Positions 16,050 to 25,768 are shown, counted from the first letter of the stretch. The stretch is DNA of 64,000 bases from Chloroflexota bacterium (GCA_013152435.1 JAADGJ010000035.1:1-64000); one strand, 5' to 3'. The notes: a model not told the origin generated them from the sequence alone. A program made the numbers and translations.

Positions 16050-17258
16050 TTGCACATCACCGATCTAAAGGCGACACCCGTCGCCTTCCCCGATCCGCCC
16101 CTACGCAACGCGTGGGGTGTGCACGCGCCTCTTGCCTTCCGCACCATCATTGAGATCACCACCGACGAGGGGATCACCGGGGTCGCCGAGGCGTACGGCG
16201 CCAGCGCAAGTTCCATCCTCTCCCCGGAACACGACCCAGGACAGGGCCCGTTCAGAGCCGCCCAACGCGCCCTCATCGGCGCGGATCCATACCACCTGAA
16301 TCGTATCCGCTACCTGGTCCCCTCCCCGCGCATCTATCAGGCGGTGGAGATCGCCTGCCTGGACATCATCGGCCAGGCCGTGGGCAAGCCCATCTCCGAC
16401 CTGCTGGGCGGCGCCGTGCGGGACCGCGTCCCCTTCGCCGCCTACCTGTTCTACAAATACGAGGGGGACGATCCCTGGGGCGAGGTGGGCACCCCGGAGG
16501 CGATGGTGCGAGAGGCGGAGATGTTCGTCCAGCAGCACGGATTCCGCACACTCAAGCTCAAGGGGGGCGTACTGCCCCCACGAGAGGAGGCGGAGACCAT
16601 TCGCCTGCTGAGGGAGCGCTTCGGGCCCGACTATCAGCTTCGCATCGACCCCAACGCCATCTGGTCGGTGGAGACCTCCATCCGCATGGCCCGGCAGCTG
16701 GAGCCCTACGACCTGGAATATCTGGAGGATCCCACGTGGGGCATCAGCGGCATGGCTGAGGTCGCCCGGCGCACCTCGATCCCGCTGGCCACCAACATGT
16801 GCGTGACCCGATTCGAGGACATCCCGCAGGCGGTGCGCGCCGGAGCCGTCAACGTGATCCTAGGCGATCACCACAGCTGGGGCGGCCTCACCGCATTCCA
16901 GCGGCTGGGGCACATCTGCGCCACCTTTGGCCTGGGAATGAGCATGCACTCCAACTCTCATCTGGGCCTGTCCATGGCCGCCATGCTGCACGCAGCGGCC
17001 ATCACGCCGAACTTGATCACCGCCTGCGACACCCATTACAATTGGCTGCAGGAGGACATCATCGCCGGCGACATGTTCCGATTCCAGGATGGGACGCTGC
17101 CCGTGCCCACCGCTCCCGGGCTGGGCGTGCGCCCGGATCCGGACAGGCTGGCCCGCTTCCACGAGCGTTACATCAAGAGCCGGGAGCGGGCAAGGGACGA
17201 CACGGCCGCCATGCGCCGTCGTGATCCGGGCTACCTGCCACTACGCCCACGCTGGTGA
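16050..17258 (+). CDS. gudD: Glucarate dehydratase family enolase-superfamily enzyme
   Basis: This 402-residue enolase-superfamily protein most resembles D-glucarate dehydratase, which makes 5-keto-4-deoxyglucarate. Key residues are all present: KLK (Lys169, Lys171), IDPN (Asp200, Asn202), YLEDP (Glu226), LATNM (Asn249), GDHH (Asp273) and MHSNSHLG (His300). The start is TTG 16050. AGGAGG precedes it by about 6 bases and the family similarity begins immediately (LKATPVAFPDPPLRNAWG). Upstream in-frame codons belong to the repeat region. The enzyme could act on a related acid sugar, because the family is broad. It is followed by an M20 dipeptidase 90 bases later. Confidence 0.88.
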   Translation: MHITDLKATPVAFPDPPLRNAWGVHAPLAFRTIIEITTDEGITGVAEAYGASASSILSPEHDPGQGPFRAAQRALIGADPYHLNRIRYLVPSPRIYQAVEIACLDIIGQAVGKPISDLLGGAVRDRVPFAAYLFYKYEGDDPWGEVGTPEAMVREAEMFVQQHGFRTLKLKGGVLPPREEAETIRLLRERFGPDYQLRIDPNAIWSVETSIRMARQLEPYDLEYLEDPTWGISGMAEVARRTSIPLATNMCVTRFEDIPQAVRAGAVNVILGDHHSWGGLTAFQRLGHICATFGLGMSMHSNSHLGLSMAAMLHAAAITPNLITACDTHYNWLQEDIIAGDMFRFQDGTLPVPTAPGLGVRPDPDRLARFHERYIKSRERARDDTAAMRRRDPGYLPLRPRW

Positions 17259-17348
17259 GCCGTGAGCGCCGGTTCAACGCCCAGTTGGGCATCTCATAGC
17301 CGGCATTGCGTCGCCTGCCAAATCCTATCCTCGTAACCAGGAGGAGCC

Positions 17349-18719
17349 ATGACCGATTTCGCCGCTTTCGATCGTTATGTCGAATCACATGCGGACCTGT
17401 ACCTGGAGCGGCTCAAGGGCATTTTGCGCATCCCCAGCATCGCCGCCCAGGGCAAAGGGCTGCAGGAGGCCGCCGATTGGGTCTGCGACATGGCCCGAGA
17501 GATCGGGCTGGAGCCCCGCCAGATCACCGTGGACGACAGCGCGCCGTTCGTGGTGGCGCAGGGAGGCCAGGGCGATCGCGGGCTCATGATCTACAACCAT
17601 TACGACGTGCAACCTCCCGAGCCGCTGGAGGAGTGGGAGTCGCCGCCGTTTGAGCCCACGGAGCGCGATGGCCGGATCTACGCCCGGGGTGTGGCCGACA
17701 ACAAGGGGAATCTCGTCGCCCGGATGTGCGCCGTCGAGGCGTACCAGCAGGTGATCGGACCGCTGCCCGTGCGCGTGCAATTCGTCGTCGAGGGCGAGGA
17801 GGAGATCGGCAGCAAGCACGTGGAGGCGTTCGCCCATGCCCATCCGGAGCTGTTCCGGGACATGAACGGCTGTCTGTGGGAGGCCGGCTACCGGGATGAG
17901 AGCGGCCGCCCGGTCATCAGCCTGGGGCTGCGCGGCATCCTGGCCGTGGAGCTGCACGCGCGTACGGCCCGGATCGACGCGCACTCCGGCAACGGAAGCC
18001 TCTATCCCAACGCGGCCTGGCGGCTGGTGGAGGCCCTCAGCACCCTGCGCACGCCCGACGGCGAGATCACCATCGACGGCTTCATGGACCACGTGCGGCC
18101 GCCCACCCAGGCCGATCTGGAGCTGTTGGCCCGGATCCCCTACCCGGATGAGCTGATCCGCCAGCGCCTGGGCATGAAGTCCTTCCTGGGCGGGGTCACC
18201 GGACAGGAAGCGCTGCGCCAGCTGCTGTTCCGCCCCTCGTGCAGCATCAACGGCATCTGGGGCGGATATACCGGACAGGGCTCTAAGACCGTGATCCCCA
18301 AGGAGGCGGCAGCCAAGCTGGATATGCGGCTGATCCCCGATCTGACGCCTGATCTGGCCTATGATCTGCTATGCGCCCATCTGCAGCGGCGCGGCTTCGA
18401 CGATGTGGAGGTGGTGCGCATGGAGGTGGGCGAGATGCCCGCGCGCACACCGCCGGACGCGCCGATCGTGGCCGCGGCCAAGGCCGTCGTACAGGAGGTC
18501 GCCCAGGCCGAGCCGATCATCTTCCCCTTCATGGCCGGCAGCGGGCCTATGTATCCACTCTGCCAGGCCTTTGGCATCCCGGCCGTGTCCTTTGGCGTCG
18601 GCCACGCGGCCAGCCAGGTGCACGCGCCCAACGAGAACATCTATATCCAGCACTTCATCGACGGCATCAAGGCCGCCGGGCGGTTCCTCGCGGCCGTGGC
18701 CGAGATGCCCGACGCATAA
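17349..18719 (+). CDS. M20 family dipeptidase (CPG2/carnosinase-like)
   Basis: This 456-residue metal-dependent dipeptidase has IYNHYDVQPP (His84, Asp86), ARGVADNKG (Asp117), EGEEEIGS (148-155) and a lid domain with ARIDAHSGNGSLYPN. The C-terminal GVGHAASQVHAPNE His completes the metal site. It matches the cytosolic dipeptidase/carnosinase branch more than ArgE/DapE. Substrates are short peptides or N-blocked amino acids; specificity is not readable. CCAGGAGGAGCC precedes ATG 17349. It is not closely similar to the M20 protein at 9706, so this is not a recent duplication. Confidence 0.9.
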   Translation: MTDFAAFDRYVESHADLYLERLKGILRIPSIAAQGKGLQEAADWVCDMAREIGLEPRQITVDDSAPFVVAQGGQGDRGLMIYNHYDVQPPEPLEEWESPPFEPTERDGRIYARGVADNKGNLVARMCAVEAYQQVIGPLPVRVQFVVEGEEEIGSKHVEAFAHAHPELFRDMNGCLWEAGYRDESGRPVISLGLRGILAVELHARTARIDAHSGNGSLYPNAAWRLVEALSTLRTPDGEITIDGFMDHVRPPTQADLELLARIPYPDELIRQRLGMKSFLGGVTGQEALRQLLFRPSCSINGIWGGYTGQGSKTVIPKEAAAKLDMRLIPDLTPDLAYDLLCAHLQRRGFDDVEVVRMEVGEMPARTPPDAPIVAAAKAVVQEVAQAEPIIFPFMAGSGPMYPLCQAFGIPAVSFGVGHAASQVHAPNENIYIQHFIDGIKAAGRFLAAVAEMPDA

Positions 18720-18749
18720 CATACCCGCACGAAGAGGGGGGACTTTGCC

Positions 18750-19607
18750 ATGCGTACAACGATCTCTTCCGCAACCCGCACGGTGACGATCAGCCCGGAC
18801 GATCCGTTCGTCATCATCGGTGAGCGCATCAATCCCACCGGCCGCAGGCAGCTGCTGGCCGAAATGCAGGCCGGTGATCTCAGCCGCGTGCGTCGGGACG
18901 CCATCTCGCAGACGGAGTCCGGAGCCCATATTTTGGATGTGAACGCGGGTGTGCCGGGGGCTGACGAGGTCGCCCTGCTCACCCAGGTCGTGAAGGAGGT
19001 GATGGCGGTCACCGACCTGCCCCTCTGCTTCGATTCCGCCAACCCCGCCGCGCTGGAGGCCGCCCTGGAGCTCTACACGGGCAAGCCTTTGATCAACTCC
19101 GTCACCGGTGAGGAGTCGTCCATGGAGCGGGTGCTCCCGCTGGTGAAAAAGTACAACGCGGCGGTGATCGCCATGCCCAACGACGAGGGCGGCATCCACC
19201 TCGACCCGCAGGAGCGCCTGGCCGTCGCCCGCAAGATCCTGGAGCGGGCCCAGGATTATGGCATCCCGCCGGAGGACGTGATCATCGACTGCCAGGCGAT
19301 GGCCGTCAGCGCCGATCACCGTGCCGGCCCGGCCACCCTGGAGACGATCCGCCTGGTCCGTCAGGAGTTGGGCAACAACACCACCATCGGAGCGAGCAAC
19401 ATCTCCTTCGGGCTGCCGGATCGCAAGGCGCTGAACGCTACCTTCCTGGCCATGGCCATCGCCGTGGGGCTCACCTGTGCCATCACCAATCCCAACGTGG
19501 CCGAGATCCGTAAGACGATCCGGGCGGCCGACCTGTTCATGGGCCGCGATGAGTTCGCCATGAACTGGATCACCGCCTTCCGGGCCGAGCAGGCCGAGAA
19601 ATCCTAG
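18750..19607 (+). CDS. Methyltetrahydrofolate:corrinoid methyltransferase-like protein (pterin-binding family)
   Basis: This 285-residue TIM-barrel protein has the pterin-binding signature of dihydropteroate synthase and MeTr/AcsE: VIIGERINPTGRR, HILDVNAGVPG, LCFDSANPAAL, LINSVTGEE, VIAMPNDEGG and GASNISFGLPDRKALN. The last segment is typical of methyltetrahydrofolate:corrinoid/iron-sulfur protein methyltransferases rather than FolP. Such enzymes move the methyl group of CH3-H4folate to a cobalamin protein. No corrinoid protein or CO dehydrogenase genes are nearby, so the acceptor is unknown. ATG 18750 begins 30 bases after the dipeptidase stop, behind a GAGGGGGG tract. Confidence 0.87.
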   Translation: MRTTISSATRTVTISPDDPFVIIGERINPTGRRQLLAEMQAGDLSRVRRDAISQTESGAHILDVNAGVPGADEVALLTQVVKEVMAVTDLPLCFDSANPAALEAALELYTGKPLINSVTGEESSMERVLPLVKKYNAAVIAMPNDEGGIHLDPQERLAVARKILERAQDYGIPPEDVIIDCQAMAVSADHRAGPATLETIRLVRQELGNNTTIGASNISFGLPDRKALNATFLAMAIAVGLTCAITNPNVAEIRKTIRAADLFMGRDEFAMNWITAFRAEQAEKS

Positions 19608-19634
19608 CGCCTCCGGCAGCTCTCCCAGCTTCCA

Positions 19635-19688
19635 TCCGCCCTGCGGGGCCGGAGGCCACCGCCCAAGCCCTCATTAAGCAGGTAGGCG
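19635..19688 (+). repeat. Partial hairpin repeat, copy C
   Basis: The segment CCTGCGGGGCCGGAGGCCAC followed by CGCCCAAGCC and AAGCAGG matches the core of copy A (3-157), without its terminal hairpins. It lies directly before a strong terminator. Confidence 0.55.
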
Positions 19689-19713
19689 ATGGGGCTCGAT
19701 TCGGAAAACGAAA

Positions 19714-19747
19714 AACGGCCGGCTCTCGTGTCAGAGAGCCGGCCGTT
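19714..19747. terminator. Strong bidirectional terminator
   Basis: AACGGCCGGCTCTC-GTGTCA-GAGAGCCGGCCGTT is a perfect 14-bp stem. On the minus strand it is followed by TTTTTCGTTTTCC, a classical intrinsic terminator for the giant gene ending at 19771. It also ends the + strand operon. Confidence 0.9.
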
Positions 19748-19770
19748 GGCGTTCCGATGCGATCAGCCCG

Positions 19771-22700
19771 TTACGGCACGTACTGGATCGTCAGCCGTGG
19801 GCGCATCTCCGGCTGCCACCACTCCGAGGAGTAGAACCGGTACTCCACCGCCCCCGGGCTCTGCCCCTTGAGGAGCACCCCGTAGTTGGCGCCGTCCACC
19901 CACCGCTGGACGATCGCCGTCACGTCCAGCGAAGCCCATCCGGATGCGCGCTCCAGCAGGGTGGAATCCGTCGGCTCCGCATCCCGATCGGTGTTCACAT
20001 CATTGGCGCCGGGCTGTCCCCAACGCTGGCCCGCCTGCGCGTATTCCCAGGTGGCCTGGGCCGCGCTCCAGGGCCGCTTGACCCCATAGGCCTCCAGCGT
20101 CAGCGGGTTGCTGTTGGACCGGGCGTACTGGTACAGGTCCAGCGTCGCCCGAATGACCCGGGCGCCATCCGGCACCACCCCGTCCAGATCGAAGAACAGC
20201 AGCGCACCCATCACGTTCCTCGAGCGCACCTTCAGGCCCGTGCTGGAGCCGTAGTTGCTCCCAGGCGACCAGGCGTTGATGAACGTGTCCTGGGCGTTCA
20301 CGTTTCCGGACACCCCATGCTGCACCACGATCGTCAACGGCGTCGGAGTGGGTGTGGGCGACGGGGTAGGCGTTGGCGTGGCGATGGCGCCCACCAGAGC
20401 CAGGTCCCCGAACTCGTTCTGGCGGCTGATGGTGCTGGTTCCCTCCCAGATGAGGTAGCTATCCCAGTCGCCGCCATCATCGTCATCGTGCAACCCGACG
20501 GTGAACCCGAGCACCTGGCCGGTGTAGAAGTTGCCGCCACCCAACAACTTCTTCGGCACGGCGATCTCGATGATGTACCCGTCAGCCGTGGTCTGGACGT
20601 TGGAGATCAGGTCCGGCACCGGGTTGACGCCGAAGTCGGTCACCCGGCCGTCCACGGCGAAGGTGAACTGGTGATCGTCCGCGCTGCCGCCCGCATCGTC
20701 GTTGCTGCCATCGAAGCCCAGCTCGACGCCGTCATCGCGCCAGATATCGGTGCTGTCCGCCACGATGATGTCATCCACGACCTGGATGGCAAGGTAGAGA
20801 TAGTTCTGGTCCCAGCGGCTGCGCAGCGTCAGGCTGACGTCGCTCGGGGCAGGCGAGGAGCGCGGGTTCACGTAACGGGCCGTGTTCACGTCCAACACCA
20901 GCGTGGGCTCGCCACCCCAATCGCTCAGGTCGCCATCGATGACCGGCGGATTGGCCGTGTAATGGCTTTCGATCTGACGCCGCTGATCCGGCAGCGAGTT
21001 GGTCGGCGTCGCCGTCGGAACCGGCGTGGGTGTAGAGGGCAACGTGGCCGTCGGCGTCGGCGTGTACGTAGGCGTAGGCGTCGGCGGCGGCGCCGTCGTG
21101 TACTTCACCCGCAACCGCGGCCAATACGCCATCGCCGAATTCTCCCGCGACGCAAACGAATACTCCACCTTCCCACTACTCACCCCTCGCAACTGCATCC
21201 CCTCATTCGCTCGCTCCCCATTCACCCACGCCTGCACCAACGCCCTCACATCCAACCGCACATACCCCTGATCCTGATTCAAATCCACCATCGCCACAGG
21301 CTCACTATCCCGATCCGTCCCTCCTACCGCCCCAGCTACTCCCCACCTCTCTCCAACTCGCGCCCAATCCCAATTCGCCTGCTTCTCCTCCCAACCTCGC
21401 CGCATCCCATACACTTCCAACCGCAACGCATTCCCATTCGACCGACTGTTCTGGAATAACCTTAACTCCGCCTCCTGGATCACCACCCCCGACGGAATCT
21501 TGCTCACATCAAACCACACCAACCCATGCATCACATCCTGCGAACGCACACGGAACGTCGTCCGCCCACCATAATTCGTCCCCGCAGACCACGCATTCAA
21601 ATACGTGTCCGCACCCGCTACCAACTCCACCTCCACCGGCGTGCCACCCACCGGCACCGTCGGCGTCGGCGTCACCGTCGCACCCCCAGGCGGAGGCACA
21701 GGCGTCGACGTCCACGTCGCCGTCGGAACCGGCGTGGAAGTAGGCAGAGGCTGGCCACTGCCACCACCGTAATGCCAGATGTGCCCCTGGTCATCGCCGA
21801 CCCACAGGTCATCCTCGCCGAACACGTACAGCGACATCAGGTTCGCCGTCGTCGGCGGGCCGTCCATCCGCTGCCAGGTCTGGCCATCCGTCGTGCGATA
21901 GATGTGCCCCTCCCAGCCGATGGCGTATCCCAGCCGGTCGTTCACCATCTGCACGCGCTCTAGGGCCACGGGGACCTTCGCCTGGAGCTCGAACTTCGGC
22001 GAGCTGCTCGTCGCGTTGCTGATCTTGAGGATGATGCCGGGCGAATCGTTGGGCCCGGGATCCTCCAAAGTGGCCACGATCCACCCAGTGTCCTTGTCCA
22101 CAAAGCTGATCCCGTACGCATACCGGACGTCAGCCTTGGGATCCAGGGCGAGCAACTGCTGGTCCGTGTACCAGGCCTTCATCCCCCAGTGAGCACCGCC
22201 GTCCCAGGAGTAGTACAGCCGTCCCTTGGCAGCGGCAAAGCAGACGCTGGTGGTCGGGCACTCGATGTCCCGCACCACGAAGTTGTTCGTGACGGGGACG
22301 GGGCCGAAGTTGTACCCGTCGGTGGAGCGCAGGATGAAGTTCAGCGTCGTGCCCACCAGGACGGTATTCCCCGTGCCGGTCCAGCGGACGGAGTACAGGA
22401 ACCCGCCGTACGGGTTGCCGTACCGATCCGTCGGCCGCGGCGACTTCTGCCAGCTCGCCCCGCCGTTGGTGGTCCGCATGATGGTCGCAAACCGGCCGAC
22501 CACCCAGCACGTGTTCTCATCCTTGCAGTCCACGGACGACAGGAAGGCCCGATTCGCCGTGGCCGGATGCTCGACCTCCGTCCAGGTACGCCCGCCATCC
22601 GTGGTCTTGTAGATGAAGGCCGTGCCGCTGCTCTCCGTCCACTCCGGCCCACCCACGGCATAGCCGACATTCCGGCTGGGGAAGTCGATCCACCACACCT

Positions 22701-25700
22701 TGAGAGAGGGCGGCGCCTTGGGCACCGTGAACGAGAGCTCCCAGCCGCCACTACCGCCAGGCGATGGTGTGGCCGTAGGCGCCGAGACGGTCGGGGTCGG
22801 CGTAGCCGTAGGCGGCGCCGACGTAGGCGTGGGGCCAGGCCCTCCTTCCACGTAGTAGGTCACGCGCAGCCGCGGCCGGATGGACACATTCTCCGCCTCC
22901 GAGCTGGCGTACGTGTACCGCACGTTCGCGTAGCTGGGCCCCTTCAGCAGGATGCCATGGTTGCTGGACGGGTTGGCCAGCCACTTGGCCACCAGGCTGG
23001 TCACGTCCAGACTCACCCAGCTGTTCAGGCGGCTGACGTTGACGCTGTCCACCGGATCGGCCGCCCGATCGACGTTCACGCCATTCGCGCCCGGCTGCGA
23101 CCACAGCCCGCCGATGACCGCCTGCTGCCACGTGGCCTGCACATCGTTCCAGCTGCGCAAGACCTCGTACGCCTCTAACGTCTGCGTATTGGAGTTCGAG
23201 CGGGCGATGGGGTACACGTCCAGCCACGCCTTCGTGACCACGGCACCCGCGGGCAGACGCCCCTCCAGGTCAAAGCGCAACAGCGCGTGCATCTGGTCCC
23301 GGGAGCGCACCCGAAGCTCCACATCGCGGCCGTAGTTGCTTCCCGGAGACCAGGAGCTCAGCCACGTATCCGACGTGCCGTTGTAGCTGCCCACCCCCTC
23401 CTGCAGGACGATGGAGGACAGCTGGCTGGTGGGCGTCGGGGTAGACGTCGGCTGCCCCGGCGGGACCGGCGTCGAGGTCGGCACGAGCGTGGGTGTCGGG
23501 GTGGGCTCCGTCGAGCCACCCACCGTGTACGTGACCACCAGGCGAGGGCGCAGACTCGGGTCTATGGCGTCGGAGGAGTAGAAGCTGTACTCCACCTTGG
23601 CCTCGCTCTGCCCCTTCAGCAGCAGACCGTAATTGGCAAGCGGGTTGACCGCCCAGTCACGCACCAGCGACGTCACATCCACCGTCACCCATCCGTTGGC
23701 GTCCGGCAGCGGAACGCTGGCCACAGGCGTGGCATCGCGGTCCACCTGCGGCTGCTCCGCGCCGGGCGCGCCCCAGGCCGATCCCGACTGTGCGATCTGC
23801 CAGGTCGCCTGGGACTCTTGCCACGACCGCCTCACCCCGTACACCTCCAGATCCATGGGATTGCCGTTGGTACGATTGAAGCGATAGAGGTGAAGCGTCG
23901 CGCCGGTGACGGGCGCGCGGGCGGGGATGCTGGACAGGTCGAACTGCAGTAGCCCATTCATCACGCCCTGAGAGCGCACCGCGATGCGAGCCTCCTTGCC
24001 GAAGTTGCTCGTGGGCTGCCACGCGCTCAGGAACGTATCGGCCGTGCCCTGGTAGCCGTCCACCCCCTCCTGGAGGCTCACCGTGACGGGCATGCCCGGC
24101 TTCCGGATCACCTGGACGAAGTGGATGATCTCATCGCCATCGTCCCGGCTCCAGATGCGGAAGTCGCTGCCCGCGTACTTCCCGCCGCCGGGCTGACCAT
24201 CGGCGAACTCCGCATCATCCAGCTCGAAGCTCACCTTCTTCCAGGTCCGGGTATTCGTCTTGCGCACGATGCCGGCGCTCTTGAAGTTGTCCGTGCCCAC
24301 CGCGTCGTACTGGAGCTCCCACGTGTCCGTGCCCTGGTCGTAGTAAATGACGTTGATGGTGACCCGATTCGTGCCGCCGTAGATATACCCGTTGTCCACA
24401 TCAAAGTACATGTACGGGTTATCCGTGGCCTCATCGGTACGACGCGTATATCGGCCCTCGGGAGCCGAGCCCACGCGCCAGAGCGGCACCGTCTTCCCGC
24501 CCGGCGCGTCGTCGTTCTGATACAGCCAGAAATCGTAATTGCCGTATTGAGGATACCAGGACCCTTCCGTCTCCCGGAGCGCCACCCACACGCTGGGCGT
24601 ATCCTCCAGGGTGCGCCCCAGATGCTCGTTGGCGAACTCCAGGATCTCGAATCGATCGGGGTCCGTCACCACATCAAGGGAGAAGACGAAGTAATCAGCG
24701 TGCTTGTTCAGGCCGCTGTAGACGCCCCACAGGGTGCCCTCCACGCCGGTCATCAGGTTGTCGTAGCTCTCCCAGGCGATGGGCACCTTCTCCCACCACT
24801 TGAACATGGGATCGTACTGCCCCGCCCCGAACAGCGAGTAATCGGGATTGTCGATGATCATCCCATCGCCGCCGTCGGGCCGGAGGCCGTTGTGCTTGAG
24901 GCCAACGCCCCGGGACGCCGCATAGTCGGTGAACCGACGGCGCTCCGACTGGCGAATGAAGGTCGGGGCATACTGGAGGAAGAGGGTCGTGCGCGGGAAC
25001 GCGTTCACGTACATGTCCACGATGCGGTTGACCGTCTCCACCCACAGATCGCTGGTCAGGCCGGCCGCCTCCAGGCAGGAATCGAACTGATTCTCCGCCG
25101 GCTGGGTCTCCCCATAAAGGCCGGCCGCCACCTGCACCCACTCGATGCGCGGGTCGCCATCGTACCGCGCGCCGACCGCCGACACGAACTTCTCGTACTC
25201 GGCCAGGAAGTCCGGATGCCAGTAACGGGGGATGATGTACCCGTCGCAGTTCACCTTCAAGTGCGGGTACTTGGCGAAGAGCCAGTCCGGCGTCGCGTAG
25301 CTCTCCTTGGAATCGATTCCCCCATAGGTATCAAAGGCGATCCCCACGTATTTGCCATAGGCGATATGATCGTCGACCCAACGATCCACCACATCCCAGC
25401 GATAATTCCCCTCCGTCGGCTCTAAACGCGTCCAGCTGAAGTCCTGATGGCTGCCGACGATGGGGTACTTCTGAGGATCCAGGTTCACGTAATCCCAAAA
25501 GACATAAATTCCCGGGCGACGCACGCCAGGCCGCGCTGCCGGCTCGCTTAAAGCTTCCTGTCGCGCCGGTTCCTGGACCGCGCCTGGAGCCGCCTCAGCC
25601 CGATTTGTACCCACCATAGAGGTCGAGCTCGCAAAGAAGCCGACCGCTATGAGGACCAAGCAGACAAACCAGGTGGACAGGCGGACAAGCGGGTTCATTT

Positions 25701-25707
25701 TCTGCAT
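19771..25707 (-). CDS. Giant secreted multi-domain glycan-interacting protein
   Basis: This 1978-residue protein has a signal peptide (1 to about 40). A TIM-barrel domain like glycoside hydrolases (about 64-402) follows, with GLYGETQP as probable acid/base Glu and IAWESYD as probable nucleophile Glu. Next is an unnamed beta domain (416-536, YMYFDVDNGYIYGG), then DNRLRE/CBM96-type modules at 541-729 and 766-952. A YCF48/BNR propeller (987-1314) with conserved Cys pairs follows, then a third DNRLRE (1354-1532), a CBM9-like domain (1574-1772, VIDGDLSDW) and a fourth DNRLRE (1789-1978). Thr-Pro linkers join the modules. The start at 25707 follows GAGGGAGCAACT. The third DNRLRE has distinct codon use. 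A related barrel occurs in the gene ending at 28891. Catalytic assignment is inference; the domain layout is clear. Confidence 0.88.
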   Translation of the reverse strand: MQKMNPLVRLSTWFVCLVLIAVGFFASSTSMVGTNRAEAAPGAVQEPARQEALSEPAARPGVRRPGIYVFWDYVNLDPQKYPIVGSHQDFSWTRLEPTEGNYRWDVVDRWVDDHIAYGKYVGIAFDTYGGIDSKESYATPDWLFAKYPHLKVNCDGYIIPRYWHPDFLAEYEKFVSAVGARYDGDPRIEWVQVAAGLYGETQPAENQFDSCLEAAGLTSDLWVETVNRIVDMYVNAFPRTTLFLQYAPTFIRQSERRRFTDYAASRGVGLKHNGLRPDGGDGMIIDNPDYSLFGAGQYDPMFKWWEKVPIAWESYDNLMTGVEGTLWGVYSGLNKHADYFVFSLDVVTDPDRFEILEFANEHLGRTLEDTPSVWVALRETEGSWYPQYGNYDFWLYQNDDAPGGKTVPLWRVGSAPEGRYTRRTDEATDNPYMYFDVDNGYIYGGTNRVTINVIYYDQGTDTWELQYDAVGTDNFKSAGIVRKTNTRTWKKVSFELDDAEFADGQPGGGKYAGSDFRIWSRDDGDEIIHFVQVIRKPGMPVTVSLQEGVDGYQGTADTFLSAWQPTSNFGKEARIAVRSQGVMNGLLQFDLSSIPARAPVTGATLHLYRFNRTNGNPMDLEVYGVRRSWQESQATWQIAQSGSAWGAPGAEQPQVDRDATPVASVPLPDANGWVTVDVTSLVRDWAVNPLANYGLLLKGQSEAKVEYSFYSSDAIDPSLRPRLVVTYTVGGSTEPTPTPTLVPTSTPVPPGQPTSTPTPTSQLSSIVLQEGVGSYNGTSDTWLSSWSPGSNYGRDVELRVRSRDQMHALLRFDLEGRLPAGAVVTKAWLDVYPIARSNSNTQTLEAYEVLRSWNDVQATWQQAVIGGLWSQPGANGVNVDRAADPVDSVNVSRLNSWVSLDVTSLVAKWLANPSSNHGILLKGPSYANVRYTYASSEAENVSIRPRLRVTYYVEGGPGPTPTSAPPTATPTPTVSAPTATPSPGGSGGWELSFTVPKAPPSLKVWWIDFPSRNVGYAVGGPEWTESSGTAFIYKTTDGGRTWTEVEHPATANRAFLSSVDCKDENTCWVVGRFATIMRTTNGGASWQKSPRPTDRYGNPYGGFLYSVRWTGTGNTVLVGTTLNFILRSTDGYNFGPVPVTNNFVVRDIECPTTSVCFAAAKGRLYYSWDGGAHWGMKAWYTDQQLLALDPKADVRYAYGISFVDKDTGWIVATLEDPGPNDSPGIILKISNATSSSPKFELQAKVPVALERVQMVNDRLGYAIGWEGHIYRTTDGQTWQRMDGPPTTANLMSLYVFGEDDLWVGDDQGHIWHYGGGSGQPLPTSTPVPTATWTSTPVPPPGGATVTPTPTVPVGGTPVEVELVAGADTYLNAWSAGTNYGGRTTFRVRSQDVMHGLVWFDVSKIPSGVVIQEAELRLFQNSRSNGNALRLEVYGMRRGWEEKQANWDWARVGERWGVAGAVGGTDRDSEPVAMVDLNQDQGYVRLDVRALVQAWVNGERANEGMQLRGVSSGKVEYSFASRENSAMAYWPRLRVKYTTAPPPTPTPTYTPTPTATLPSTPTPVPTATPTNSLPDQRRQIESHYTANPPVIDGDLSDWGGEPTLVLDVNTARYVNPRSSPAPSDVSLTLRSRWDQNYLYLAIQVVDDIIVADSTDIWRDDGVELGFDGSNDDAGGSADDHQFTFAVDGRVTDFGVNPVPDLISNVQTTADGYIIEIAVPKKLLGGGNFYTGQVLGFTVGLHDDDDGGDWDSYLIWEGTSTISRQNEFGDLALVGAIATPTPTPSPTPTPTPLTIVVQHGVSGNVNAQDTFINAWSPGSNYGSSTGLKVRSRNVMGALLFFDLDGVVPDGARVIRATLDLYQYARSNSNPLTLEAYGVKRPWSAAQATWEYAQAGQRWGQPGANDVNTDRDAEPTDSTLLERASGWASLDVTAIVQRWVDGANYGVLLKGQSPGAVEYRFYSSEWWQPEMRPRLTIQYVP
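21110..21720 (-). other. DNRLRE module with atypical codon usage inside the giant gene
   Basis: The coding strand here uses almost only codons ending in G or T (for example GTG GCG ATG GTG GAT TTG AAT CAG). The rest of the gene prefers C-ending codons. In 21181-21300 the + strand has 13 G and 58 C by direct count. The boundaries fall at or near the Thr-Pro linkers on both sides. This suggests the module was acquired from a different genome. Confidence 0.75.
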
Positions 25708-25768
25708 AGTTGCTCCCTCGCTCACGTTTTGGATTTCACGTGGGCAATCTCTCGTGAATCGTGCCAAT

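Noticed and set aside
20317-21459. 380-codon + strand frame with Arg/His-rich sequence
   Set aside because: Antisense to the giant gene; its long His/Arg tract mirrors the atypical codon bias of the DNRLRE module.
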